Source: Flavobacteriales bacterium (lineage in GTDB: Bacteria > Bacteroidota > Bacteroidia > Flavobacteriales_F > PHOS-HE28). Taken from it: 64,000 nt of DNA. Made by a program: the position numbers and the translations under genes. The stretch is taken from the NCBI GenBank assembly GCA_016713865.1, contig JADJOG010000003.1, forward strand, positions 62,001 through 126,000. The letters are read 5' to 3'. The notes beneath the pieces were generated by a model. That model did not search any database. It had not been told where the DNA came from and worked only from the letters and a program-made list of their open reading frames with translations. This document shows positions 38,421-48,321 of the stretch, one piece after another. How positions within the stretch are numbered: position 1 is the first letter of the stretch; every line of letters begins with the position of its first letter.

Positions 38421-39193
38421 CCTGTATCAGAGCCTTGACCTTGAGCTTATGCGCGGCCTTCGCCACGCAGGCTCTGACGCAGGGCCTCGAAGGCGTCTTC
38501 ATTGAGCGTTATCATGAGGTAGCCGCGGTTGCTAGGGGCGGAACGCCAATGATCACGTATCGTATCTACCTCGACCTCGCCCCGGGCTACGAGCTTGTTT
38601 CTGTATTCGGAGAGAAGGACCGCAACCTGTTCTTCCGCACCAGCACCCGCTTCTTCAACGACACCGTTCATGGAGCGCCTATCGGTGATCGCATCGAAGC
38701 GGACCGATTGTATCATTACCCTGCAGCGATTGACTCATGGCTCGCCTTCGGCTTCGCCTCGAATGCGCACAAGGCCGTGCCGTTGCATCTGGATACCGAT
38801 GGTTCGGTGCTGCGCAGGTCGAAGCCGAAGCGCGGTGCTGTAGAGTATGAATTATCGCTACGCGACAAGGATGGCCTCACGAACGCGGCTATGGCGCCGG
38901 AGGTGATGTGCCTCTACCTCACCACAAGCTTCCTGGACAAGCTGAGCGGTCATGTGATCGAGACCGAGCTAGGTGCATATGGCGTCAAGGGCACCGTGAG
39001 AGGCGCAACGCCCGAGAACATGGTGCTCATAGCGCAGCTCACCACCGATGGTGATCTCGCCTACGCGATCAATGCAGCTGTGAAAAGTCCGGATGGCACG
39101 ATCACCAAGTGGCTGGCCTATCCTGCAATTGCCGATGATGAGTCGCAGCACCCGGAGCTGCGCAACGGCCATGTCGGCGAGGGCCGATTCTGA
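38417..39193 (+). CDS. Secreted paralogue 3 of the cluster, without a sorting domain
   Basis: 258 residues, uninterrupted. Signal peptide (LTLSLCAAFATQALTQ), then the module almost alone: QGLEGVFIERYHEV, ITYRIYLDLAPGYELVSVFG, RTSTRFFNDTVHG, IDSWLAFGFAS, LDTDGSVL, ENMVLIAQLTTDGDLAYAIN. It ends 20 residues later without a T9SS sorting domain or Cys repeats. It therefore defines the minimal module (about 20-240) and may stay in the periplasm or be released, unlike its T9SS-tagged siblings. It is translationally coupled to paralogue 2 (ATGA overlap). No known family recognised. Confidence 0.72.
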   Translation: MTCIRALTLSLCAAFATQALTQGLEGVFIERYHEVAAVARGGTPMITYRIYLDLAPGYELVSVFGEKDRNLFFRTSTRFFNDTVHGAPIGDRIEADRLYHYPAAIDSWLAFGFASNAHKAVPLHLDTDGSVLRRSKPKRGAVEYELSLRDKDGLTNAAMAPEVMCLYLTTSFLDKLSGHVIETELGAYGVKGTVRGATPENMVLIAQLTTDGDLAYAINAAVKSPDGTITKWLAYPAIADDESQHPELRNGHVGEGRF

Positions 39194-39434
39194 TTTCTCC
39201 ATTGTTCGATGAGCTTGCCCTTTGATGGCTCATCACGCCGTGTTGCGTCATCCGCGATGGATCGTTACCACGCTGTAAGAAAAGCACCGAAAGGGGTAAT
39301 GGAGCGGTGATGGATCGGTAAGCAAAGCATACGCTGCGCTTGACCGCATGGCCCCAATGACCGGGGACTTTTGGCCCGCCATTAAGGCTCAACCAATCAG
39401 TCCCCGAGAACCCAAAACCCCAACTCGAAGAACC

Positions 39435-41060
39435 ATGAAACGCATCTTCAAACTGGCCATGGCCGCAGGCTTCGCGGGCATAGCCGCGCAGGGCAGCGCC
39501 CAAAGCATCGGCGCCGCCTGTGGCTGCCCTCCGGTGAGCAGCCGCACCCCCGTGAACCTGAGCACCCTGCTCACGGGCGGCAACCTTACCAACAACACCA
39601 CAACGCTCACGTGCAACAACCTGTACACGCTCGATGTGACCATGTACGTGAATGACGGGCAGGACCTCTTCATCCAGCCCGGCACGGTGATCAAGGCCAA
39701 CCAAGCACCGGTTGGCACCAACGCCTACACGCTCATCGTGTCGCGCGGCGGACAGATCTGGGCGAACGGCTCGCAGAGCTGCCCGATCATCATGACCGCC
39801 AGTGCAGATCCCCTCGATGGCAGCTACGCAGTGACCAACCGTGGCAAGTGGGGAGGTCTCATCCTTCTCGGCCGTGCGCGCAACAACGTGCGCAATACCG
39901 ATTTGCGCGATGGTGGCCCGAACCCTTCGAATTCGATCACCGGCACAGACGGCGTTGGCCTCATCGAGGGCCTGCCCGCTGGCGAGAGCCGGAATTTCTA
40001 CGGTGCGCCCATCGGTCAGGAGAATGACGATGACAACAGTGGCGTGCTGCGCTACGTGAGCGTGCGCCACGGCGGCCAGATCATCGGAACCGCCAACGAG
40101 GTGAACGGAATCACCTTCGGCAGCGTGGGACGCGGCACCAAGGTGGAGTTCATTGAGGCGAGTTCGAACCTCGATGACGGCCTCGAATTCTTCGGTGGTA
40201 CCGTTGACGTGAAGTACAGCTCGGCGGCCTTTTGCGATGATGATTACGTGGACTACGATCAGGACTACCGTGGCCGCATCCAGTTCTTCTATGGCTTGCA
40301 GGGCCCCGATAACAGCGGCGGCACCAACAACCAAGGCGATAATGGCATGGAGTGCGACGGCGACGATGGACCCGGCAACACCGCGCCGAAGAGCAACCCC
40401 ACCATCTACAACGCCACCATCATCGGCCGTTGGACCGCGAGCGCTGGTAGCGGCGATGAGGCCATCGAGAGCCGTCGTGAAGCGCAAGGCAAGATCATCA
40501 ACAGCGTCTTCGCCAACTTCCGCAGCGGTATCAGCCTCGCCGACGTGGCCGTGACCAACTGGAACAACGGCAGCTTCGAGGTAAGGAACTGCACCTTCCA
40601 GACCCGCGCCGACCAGACCAACACAGGCGATCCTGTCGCTGATACTTACAAGCGCGTCCGCATCAATGGCGGCAACGCGAGCGCTGCTGATTACACCAAG
40701 TTCACCACGGATGGCAACCTCACCGTGGGTTTCAATACGCTTATCGATGCGAGCTTCGCAATCAGCCCGCTAACCAGCAACACGGTCACTGACCGCGTTA
40801 ACCCAGTTCCAGCTGCTGGAGCGAGCGCAGCGCAAAGCACCATCTCCGCGCCGATTGACGATTTCTTCACAAGCGTGCGCTACCGTGGCGCCTTCGAACC
40901 CGGCGCCGAGCCGTGGACCAAGGGCTGGACCGCGATTGCCGGCATCAGGGGCGATGTGAGCACCGTTGCCGGTTGCGTAGGCGACCTGAACAAGGACGGT
41001 GTGATCAATAGCGCGGATTTCACCCTTTTCAGTGGGGCCTTCGGCACCACCTGCTTCTAA
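39435..41060 (+). CDS. Secreted right-handed-repeat surface protein with C-terminal EF-hand-like segment
   Basis: 541 residues from the ATG at 39435 (MKRIFKLAMAAGFAGIAAQG signal). It follows a well-spread Bacteroidota plan: LDVTMYVNDGQDLFIQPGTV, TLIVSRGGQIWANGSQSCPI, KWGGLILLGRA, LRYVSVRHGG, GLEFFGGTVDVKYSSAAFCD, GDNGMECDGDD, typical of secreted beta-helix-like proteins. The C-terminus is CVGDLNKDGVINSADFTLFS, a single dockerin/EF-hand-like calcium loop, and there is no T9SS domain. It sits between paralogues 3 and 4 on the same strand, 241 bases after paralogue 3, so it may have its own promoter. Function unknown; a cell-surface binding role is likely. Confidence 0.7.
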   Translation: MKRIFKLAMAAGFAGIAAQGSAQSIGAACGCPPVSSRTPVNLSTLLTGGNLTNNTTTLTCNNLYTLDVTMYVNDGQDLFIQPGTVIKANQAPVGTNAYTLIVSRGGQIWANGSQSCPIIMTASADPLDGSYAVTNRGKWGGLILLGRARNNVRNTDLRDGGPNPSNSITGTDGVGLIEGLPAGESRNFYGAPIGQENDDDNSGVLRYVSVRHGGQIIGTANEVNGITFGSVGRGTKVEFIEASSNLDDGLEFFGGTVDVKYSSAAFCDDDYVDYDQDYRGRIQFFYGLQGPDNSGGTNNQGDNGMECDGDDGPGNTAPKSNPTIYNATIIGRWTASAGSGDEAIESRREAQGKIINSVFANFRSGISLADVAVTNWNNGSFEVRNCTFQTRADQTNTGDPVADTYKRVRINGGNASAADYTKFTTDGNLTVGFNTLIDASFAISPLTSNTVTDRVNPVPAAGASAAQSTISAPIDDFFTSVRYRGAFEPGAEPWTKGWTAIAGIRGDVSTVAGCVGDLNKDGVINSADFTLFSGAFGTTCF

Positions 41061-41079
41061 GCAACCCTACCGCCCACGC

Positions 41080-41106
41080 CGCACCGGGGCATCTCGCTCC
41101 GGTGCG
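41080..41106 (+). terminator. Hairpin between the beta-helix-like gene and paralogue 4
   Basis: CGCACCGG (41080-41087) pairs with CCGGTGCG (41099-41106) around an 11-base loop, 19 bases after the stop. No T run, so it may only attenuate or stabilise the transcript. Confidence 0.35.
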
Positions 41107-41129
41107 CGCAGGGCAACACAACCAACACC

Positions 41130-44100
41130 ATGAAAAAGCTCCTTAAGAACCTGCTTTGTGGCGCGGCGCTCCTTCTTGGCGCCACCGCTGCCACGGCCCA
41201 GGGCCTGCAGAATATCATCGTGGAGGAATTCCACACGGTGACGCAAGCCGACGCGGATGCGTACAATAACAATCACGGCGGAGGCTCCTATCCGCTTCTG
41301 GCCGGCATGAAGACCTACCGCGTGTATGTGGACATGGCGCCGAACTACCGCCTTGCCTCCGTGTTCGCGCTGCCCGGACAAGCGGTTGCCTTCAATACCA
41401 CTACCACCTTTTGGAACGACGACAACTACGGTGGCGAATTCGCTGCACAGACTCGGCGGATGGATGAAGGTGCGCTCTTCGACACGTATGTTACCTTCAA
41501 CGTGACCGGTACTGCGGCCACTCCTGCAGGATGCGGCAGTGCGCTGCGCCAAGTAGGCGTTGCGCGTGCCGATGACCCGAACGGCGACCTGACCACTTGC
41601 GGTGTATATCCCAACTTCACTGGAGCCGATGGCAACATAGCTGATCCGCTGAACCACCCGAACCCGGCTTTCTTGGGCGTAGTGAACACGGAGGGTCTCA
41701 CCGGTCAGACCAACACCTTCGGCTTCAATGATCAGCTGTACTATGTGCTGCCCGCACCTACCGGTCCTGACCCCAGCGGTACCAACCGGATCCTGATTGG
41801 GCAATTCACCACCGATGGCGTGTTCTCGTTCAACATCAATGTGGCGCTGCTCCTGCCCTCTCCCAGCACCGCTGCCGAGGAGTACGTGCATACCAACGCC
41901 ACCGGAGGCCAGATCTTCTCCTCGCTGCTCACTTACCCTTCGGTTTGCATTCCCGCGCAGATCACCGGCACCACCAGCAATAGCCCAATCTGCAGCAACC
42001 AGACGCTGAACCTGGGCGTTACCGCCACTGGCACCGAGCCATTGGCCTACACCTGGACAGGCACCGGCTCCATCAGCAATGGCGGCACCGCTAATGCATC
42101 CGTTACGGGTGCTGCAACGGGAAATTACAACATCGCCGTGAGCAATGCTTGCGGCAATGTGAACCAGAACGTGGCCGTGGTGGTGAATAATCCGCCCAAT
42201 GCAGGCACCAACGGCACGCTCACGATCTGCGCAGGCAGCACGGTTACCGCCGCGCAGCTCTTCGCGCAATTGGGTGGAACACCGGACGCGGGCGGAAGCT
42301 GGAGCCCTGCTCTCGCAGGTGCCGGTGTTTACACGTACACGGTTGCAGCCATCGCGCCTTGCACGGGCAGCGCCACTGCAACGGTCACGGTGACCGCGCA
42401 GCCTCAGCCCAACGCTGGCACGAATGGCACGCTCGCGATCTGCGCAGGCAGCACGGTTGCCGCCGCGCAGCTCTTCGCGCAATTGGGTGGAACACCGGGC
42501 GCGGGCGGAAGCTGGAGCCCTGCTCTCGCAGGTGCCGGTGTTTACACGTACACGGTTGCAGCCATCGCGCCTTGCACGGGCAGCGCCACTTCAACGGTCA
42601 CGGTGACCGCGCAGCCTCAGCCTAATGCTGGCACCAACGGCACGCTCACGATCTCGCGCAGGCAGCACGGTTACCGCCGCGCAGCTCTTCGCGCAATTGC
42701 GGAACACCGGACGCGGGCGGAAGCTGGAGCCCTGCTCTCGCAGGTGCCGGTGTTTACACGTACACGGTTGCAGCCATCGCGCCTTGCACGGGCAGCGCCA
42801 CTTCAACGGTCACGGTGACCGCGCAGCCTCAGCCTAATGCTGGCACCAACGGCACGCTCACGATCTGCGCAGGCAGCACGGTTACCGCCGCGCAGCTCTT
42901 CGCGCAACTGGGAGGAACCCCGAACGCGGGCGGAAGCTGGAGCCCTACTCTCGCAGGCGCCGGTGTTTACACGTACACGGTTGCAGCCATCGCGCCTTGC
43001 ACCATCAACGCAACGGCCACTGTCACCGTCACTGAGACCACCAGCGGCACCAACACGACCACGGCAAGCGCTTGCGACAACTACACCTGGAGCGTGAACG
43101 GACAGGTGTACACCGCTACCGGCCAGTACACCAGCGTGGTGGGCTGCATAACGGAGATCCTGAACCTCACGATCACCCCAAGTAGCAGTAACTCCACCAT
43201 GGCCAGCGCGTGCGGCAGCTACACCTGGAGCGTGAACGGACAGGTTTACACCGCTAGCGGCCAATACACCAGCTTGGTGGGCTGCGTAACGGAGATCCTG
43301 AACCTGACGATCACCCCAATCAGCAGCAACACCACCACGGCTAGCGCTTGCGACAGCTACACCTGGAGCGTGAATGGTCAGGTTTACACCACTAGCGGCC
43401 AGTACACCAGCGTGGTGGGCTGCGTAACGGAGATTCTGAACCTCACGATCCTCACCAGCGGCACCAATACGACCACGGCTAGCGCCTGCGACAGCTACAC
43501 CTGGAGCGTGAACGGCCAGGTTTATACCGCCAGCGGCCAGTACACCGCTGTAACGGGTTGCAGCACGGAGATGCTGAACCTCACGATAACCCCGAGCAGC
43601 AGCAACACCACAACGGCAACAGCTTGCATCAGCTACTTCTGGAGCGTGAACGGCCTGACCTATACGGCCAGCGGCCAATACACCAGCGTGGTTGGCTGCG
43701 CTTCAGAGATCCTGAATCTAACCGTGAACAACCCTGGTGACATCTGCAACGATGGCAACCCGAACACGGAGAACGATCAACTAGACCTGAACTGCAACTG
43801 TGTTGGCACCCCTGTTGGCCCCGGCTGCGACTTCAACGAGGTTGAACTCTTCGTTGTGAACGACGCGGTTAGCATCGTGAGCTATGAAGTGCGCGTGCAA
43901 GGAACCAACGCTTTGGCGGCGAGCGGAACGGTGAACCCGCCCGCAGGTCCGTCCACGCAGGACATCTGCCTGCCCGACGGCTGCTATTACCTCGTATTCT
44001 CTGACAATGGCGGCGATGGAATCGCAGGTGGCGGCTACGTGCTGCGCCTGATCAGCGGCCTGCGTCTGATCGACAACGATGGCAACATGACCGTATCACC

Positions 44101-45178
44101 CAGCCAAATCGCGGGCGGCGAAGGATTCTGCCTGCCCGTGGGCACTGACCGCTTGATCAGCGCGAGCTGCGATAGGGCCGATTGGCGCACTGCTCCTTGC
44201 AACCCTGAATACGTTGTGGCCAATAGCAATGCCTTGGTTAGCGCCCAATTCAATACCCCTGGTGCCAGCACGAGCGGTTATGAGATGTGGTGGTACAATC
44301 CCAATGGAGGGTACAGCTTCAAACGGTTCCAGAGCCACACCACAGCCAATGGCCTGCCCGTGAGCGCTACCCGTGCTTGCCACTTCGCGATCAACGCATG
44401 GAGCGGCAACCAGCTGCAAGAAGGCGTGCTATACAACGTGAAGGTGCGTGGCCGTGTCGCTGGTAGCTACTTGCCTTGGGGCGCATCTTGCCGCTTCGTG
44501 CTCAACAACGCGCTCGCTCAATGCCCGCTCACGCGCCTGAATAACATTGCCGGACAGTTCTTCAGCTGCGGTGTCACGCGCAGCGTGTCCAGCGGCTCAT
44601 ACGTGTACGCTGTGCCCACCCGTCGCTTGCAGTCTAACTGCACCTGGCTCTACGCCAACCGCTACCAGTTCCGGTTCCGGATCGCTGGAGAGGGCTTCGA
44701 GCTGGTGAAATCCAACACCACATACAACGTGAACACGCTGGGCCTCGCCTGCGGCAAGGAATACGAGGTGGACGTGCGTGCCAGCTTCGATGGCGGCCTC
44801 ACATGGTGCGCTACAGGCAATAGCTGGGGAGCCAGCTGCACGTTGAGCACAACGGCCTGCGCGGGCAGCGGCAACCTGAACATGGGCGGCAGCTCGGGCG
44901 CGGATCAGAGCACCACGCTGCGCATGTATCCGAACCCGAACCGTGGCGATCAGCTGTCGGTCAACATCGAAGGCATCGAAGCCACGATTGAGACCGTTAG
45001 CGTTGATATCTACGATGCCTTCGGCAAGCGCGTGAGCGCCCGTACGCTCGCAATCAACGGCGATGGCTTCGTGAATACCATCATGCAACTCAATGGCGAG
45101 CTGGCTGCTGGTCTCTACACGGTGAGCATCACCGCTGGCGAGCAGCAGTTCACTGAGCGCCTGGTAGTTCAGCCGTAA
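41130..45178 (+). CDS. Large secreted paralogue 4 with two tandem-repeat arrays and T9SS domain (frameshifted)
   Basis: About 1349 residues if the break is bridged. Signal peptide; shared module (QGLQNIIVEEFHTV, KTYRVYVDMAPNYRLASVFA, NTTTTFWNDDN, NRILIGQFTTDGVFSF); an Ig/PKD-like domain. Next come four 71-residue repeats (NAGTNGTLTICAGSTV..., 42201-43040), five 46-residue repeats (ACDSYTWSVNGQVYT..., 43067-43757), one CNDGNPNTEND Cys motif and a long Cys-containing C-terminal region. A type A T9SS domain (LRMYPNPNRGDQLSVNIEG) ends the protein. The third 213-bp repeat carries one extra base and two missing bases (near 42655 and 42700) that break the frame. A strong terminator follows at 45197-45234. 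Adhesin-like architecture; function unknown. Confidence 0.78.
42201..43040 (+). repeat. Four 213-bp tandem repeats inside paralogue 4
   Basis: Unit starts at 42201, 42414, 42627 and 42839; period 213 bp (71 codons), 212 in the third unit because of +1 and -2 indels. The units are nearly identical at DNA level, which invites recombination or assembly collapse. Each encodes an Ig/PKD-like module with one CAGST and one APCTGSAT cysteine segment. Confidence 0.9.
43067..43757 (+). repeat. Five 138-bp tandem repeats inside paralogue 4
   Basis: Unit starts at 43067, 43205, 43343, 43481 and 43619; exact period 138 bp (46 codons). Each unit reads AC.SYTWSVNGQVYT.SGQYT followed by VVGC.TEILNLTIT, with two cysteines. 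The units have diverged more than the 213-bp set. Similar repeats are common in Flavobacteriales surface proteins. Confidence 0.9.
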
Positions 45179-45196
45179 GGCATAGGGATACGAAGT

Positions 45197-45234
45197 GTGA
45201 TGCCCCGCTCGCCGAAAGGTGAGCGGGGCATCAC
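45197..45234 (+). terminator. Intrinsic terminator after paralogue 4
   Basis: GTGATGCCCCGCTC (45197-45210) pairs perfectly with 45221-45234. The inner GCC-GAAA-GGT adds three more pairs and a GAAA tetraloop. It is followed by GTTTTCCTTC. It lies 19 bases after the stop. Confidence 0.8.
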
Positions 45235-45271
45235 GTTTTCCTTCTGATCCAATACCATGAAGAGGCCAAGC

Positions 45272-45279
45272 TACCTTCG
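45272..45279 (+). promoter_or_regulatory. -7-like element for pdhB
   Basis: TACCTTCG, 20 bases before the ATG at 45300, directly after a terminator. Confidence 0.45.
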
Positions 45280-45299
45280 TCGCCTTATTGAATACACCC

Positions 45300-46284
45300 A
45301 TGCGCACCATCCAGTTCCGCGAGGCCCTCAACGAGGCGATGTCCGAAGAGATGCGCCGCGACCCCAGCGTATTCCTCATGGGAGAGGAAGTGGCTGAGTA
45401 CGACGGCGCCTACAAGGTGAGCAAGGGCATGCTGGCGGAGTTCGGGCCCAAGCGGCTGATCGATACCCCTATCGCCGAACTCGGCTTCACGGCGATCGGC
45501 GTGGGTGCTGCCATGAACGGCCTGCGCCCCATCGTGGAATTCATGACCTGGAACTTCGCGATCCTGGCGGCCGACCAGATCATCAACCACGCGGCCAAGA
45601 TGCTGCAGATGAGCGGCGGCCAGTTCCATGTGCCCATCGTGTTCCGTGGCGGCAACGGCAGCGCAGGCCAATTGGCCGCAACGCACAGCCAGAGCTTCGA
45701 TGCGTTCTATGCCAACATTCCTGGCCTCAAGGTCATCAGCCCCAGCAACCCATACGATGCCAAGGGCCTGCTGAAAGCCGCCATCCGCGACAACTGATCC
45801 CGTGCTCTTCATGGAGAGCGAGCGCATGTACGGCGATAAGGGCGAAGTGCCCGATGGCGAGTACCTGTTACCCATCGGCAAGGCGCATATTGCTCGCGAG
45901 GGCACCGATGTCACCATCGTCTCCTTCAACAAGATGATGAAGGTGGCGCTCGCTGCTGCCGAGGAACTGGCGAAAGAGGGCATCAGCGCCGAGGTGATCG
46001 ATCTGCGCACCATCCGCCCGATGGACCATGAGACCATCATCCGCAGCGTGATGAAGACAAGCCGCATCGTGGTGGTGGATGAGAACTGGCCCTTCGGCAG
46101 CGTGGCCAGTGAGATCGCCTTCCGAGTTCAGAAGGACGCCTTCGATCACTTGATGCGCCCTGCTGCGCGTCAATCAAAAGCTGATACGCCTCTTCCATTC
46201 GCCCCGGCCCCGATCGAAGCCTCCCTGCCCAGCGTGAGCCGTACCGTGCGCGCCGTGAAGGAGTGCATGTACTTGGTGAAGTAG
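45300..46284 (+). CDS. pdhB: Pyruvate dehydrogenase E1 component, beta subunit (one clear frameshift)
   Basis: About 327 residues. The start at 45300 (MRTIQFREALNEAMSEEM) is the usual PdhB N-terminus. MGEEVAEYDGAYKVSKGMLA, PIAELGFTAIGVGAAMNG, THSQSFDAFYANIPGLKVIS and VIDLRTIRPMD are diagnostic. One extra T at about 45795 puts TGA in the frame (DN-TGA), and the next frame resumes exactly at PVLFMESERMYGD. A second odd patch at about 46148-46185 reads MRPAARQSKADTPLP where the family has a DAPV.R...ADTPLP pattern, which suggests compensating indels. It catalyses oxidative decarboxylation of pyruvate together with E1 alpha, which is not in this window. Confidence 0.9.
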
Positions 46285-46306
46285 CGCCCCTCTGCGAAGG
46301 GCTTCG

Positions 46307-46321
46307 CTGGCGATCCGCCAG
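46307..46321. terminator. Small hairpin between convergent genes
   Basis: CTGGCG-ATC-CGCCAG, a perfect 6-bp stem, next to an overlapping alternative hairpin GCGAAG/CTTCGC at 46294-46307. It lies between pdhB and the convergent T9SS gene. No T run. Confidence 0.3.
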
Positions 46322-46342
46322 ATCGTGCATGCCTCTAGTCGA

Positions 46343-48153
46343 TCAGTCCTTCAACAAGGCGATAACGTCGCTGCCTTCTGGCGAGATTGAACGCATGTGA
46401 TAGGCGCCGGGCGAAACGTCGCTGACATCCAACGTGAGCGGCAGCGCTCCCTTGGCATTCAGGACAACGCGGCCGGCCATGTCGAGCAGATCGACACGAA
46501 CCAGTAGCGATGGAGGCCCATTGATCACGAGCGATTCGCGCATCGGGTTCGGATAGCAGCGCAGCCCGTTGATCCTCGATTGATCGCTGATCCCTGCAGT
46601 GCTCGCCGAGTACGCGTAGCGCGCGCAGAAGGCGTCGGATGCGCTATTGCCGCCTGCATTGGCCAGGTTCACCGCAGTGCCTTGCGGATTCACGTTCAGG
46701 GCCGTTGTCTTGAAATTGCCACCGATCAGGAATTGTCCCGCTGCATTCGACGCTACGCCTTGGGGAAGGTCGCTGCCCGTGCTTCCGCCAACGCGCATGG
46801 CGCTGGTGAGTGAGAGGTCGCTCCAGGCATATCGCGCCACGAAAAGGTCGAGCACTCCGCTGTTCGGTTGCAGGTTGAAGGTGCCGGGGCCAATGACCAT
46901 GTCGTAGGTGCCGAAAGACAATTCACCCACGAAGACGAAGTGGTCATCGCCGACCATGGCGGTGCTCTCGCGGGTGTTCACGAGGTTGCCCGATGTGCTC
47001 TCGGCTCGGTCAACTGATTGAACTGTGTGGCGCTCACCATTCGCCGGTGGCCGCTGAGAGCTTGACCACGAAGGTGCCCAGTGCGCCGCTCACCGGTGTC
47101 AGCGTGAGCGTGCCTGCACCGGGGTCGGCATCCACTGAAGTTTCATACCGGCCCAGAACGAGCACCTCACCATTTGCCACCTCGAGGCCATGGATGTCGT
47201 TGCCGGAGCCGGGTGCCACGAAGCGCGCCACCCACGACAGCGTGCCATCAGAATCGTAGCGCGCCGCGCAGCCGTCGCTGGAGCTTCCCACATTCGGTAT
47301 GATCTGTTGCCCGGGGCCTGGATCGAAGTCGGTTCCGGAGTTGAAGAACCCACCGATGTAGAGCGAGCCGTCCGATCCGAAGCGCATGCGGTTCACCTGA
47401 TCCGTGAAGTTCCCGGTGCCTCCTAATCCGAAGCCCCCACTCGAAGCTCATGTCCGCGCCGTACTTGGCCACGAAGGCGTCAAAGGCGCCGTTGGTGCTC
47501 ACTGTGGCCGTGCCGGCTGATGGATCCAGATCGAGGTTGTCGCCGAAGCCGCCGAAAAGCGCGAAGCCGCCATCGGGCGAGGTTCTCAGGCCGAAGGTGG
47601 TGTGCGCGCTTGCGAAGAAGGCGCCCACGGGGCTGGTGATGATGAAGTGGTCGAGCAATGCTCCTGATGCACCATCGAGCTTCAGCACGGCGGTGTGGTT
47701 GGCACCAGCAGCGGTGAGGATCTCGCCCGGTCCGGGATCAACATCTACCGCCCCGTTGAAGGAGGTTGCCACGAGCACATGCCCATCGGCCGTGAAGGCG
47801 CAACCGCCAGCCACCTCAGTTGTGAGATGATTGCCGAGCCGAATGCCCCATGCGAAGCTGCCATCTGCAACCAGCTTCACCATGAAAACATCTTTGGCTG
47901 GTGTGCCAGGCGCGCCCGTCGGTGTCGCTGTAACAAGCACTTCGCCGCTCCCCGGATCCAGATCCACGGTATTGGTGAAGAGCCCACAGACCGCCATCGA
48001 ACCGTCTTCGGCTAATGCTACCGCTGTGGCCTCGTCGTTGAGGTTGGCGCCCCAGCGCGCGGAGCGTTCATGCGCGAATGTTCCCTGGCCATGCAGCAGG
48101 CAGCAACTAGTGATACCGAGAAATGCGGGCAGGCAGCGTAAAGCGTTCTTCAT
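46343..48153 (-). CDS. Secreted repeat protein with T9SS domain (two frameshifts)
   Basis: About 603 residues from the ATG at 48153 (MKNALRCLPAFLGITSCCLL signal). The mature part has repeats built around VDLDPGSGEVLVTATP, VDVDPGPGEILTAAGANH, LDLDPSAGTATVSTNGA, VDADPGAGTLTLTPVSGA, each followed by a strand such as VFMVKLVADGSFAWGIRLG; this is the delta-60-repeat/SBBP-like beta-propeller style. The frame breaks near 47420 and between about 46985 and 47035. The C-terminus (LRCYPNPMRESLVINGPPS to ALLKD) is a type A T9SS domain. It converges with pdhB and probably lies on the cell surface or is released. Function unknown. Confidence 0.75.
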
Positions 48154-48321
48154 GGCAGGATGGTTTGAGCAAGCCTGCTTATCACAGGCAGGGCCAAAAG
48201 TCCCGGCCTGTTGGCTGGCACGCAATAGAACTTTCGTTAGTGCGATCCAATCGGCGCGTGAAGCCGCAGGCTCCCCTTGACCAGGTGCACACATTGGTGC
48301 GCGCCAGAAAACTTGCGCGAC

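Noticed and set aside
39102..40487. 461-codon antisense frame over the beta-helix-like gene
   Set aside because: Low-complexity Val/Ala/His-rich translation, no motif; an antisense shadow of the real gene.
41067..42482. 471-codon antisense frame over paralogue 4, with an apparent internal repeat
   Set aside because: Its repeats simply reflect the sense-strand 213-bp repeats; the translation is Arg/Gly/Val-rich without domain character.
42201..43757. Possible CRISPR array in the repeated region
   Set aside because: Repeat units are 213 and 138 bp, contiguous, without unique spacers, and they encode protein in frame.
45790..45800. Programmed frameshift in pdhB
   Set aside because: No slippery sequence or downstream structure is apparent, and a one-base insertion next to a TGA in a conserved enzyme gene fits the general error pattern.
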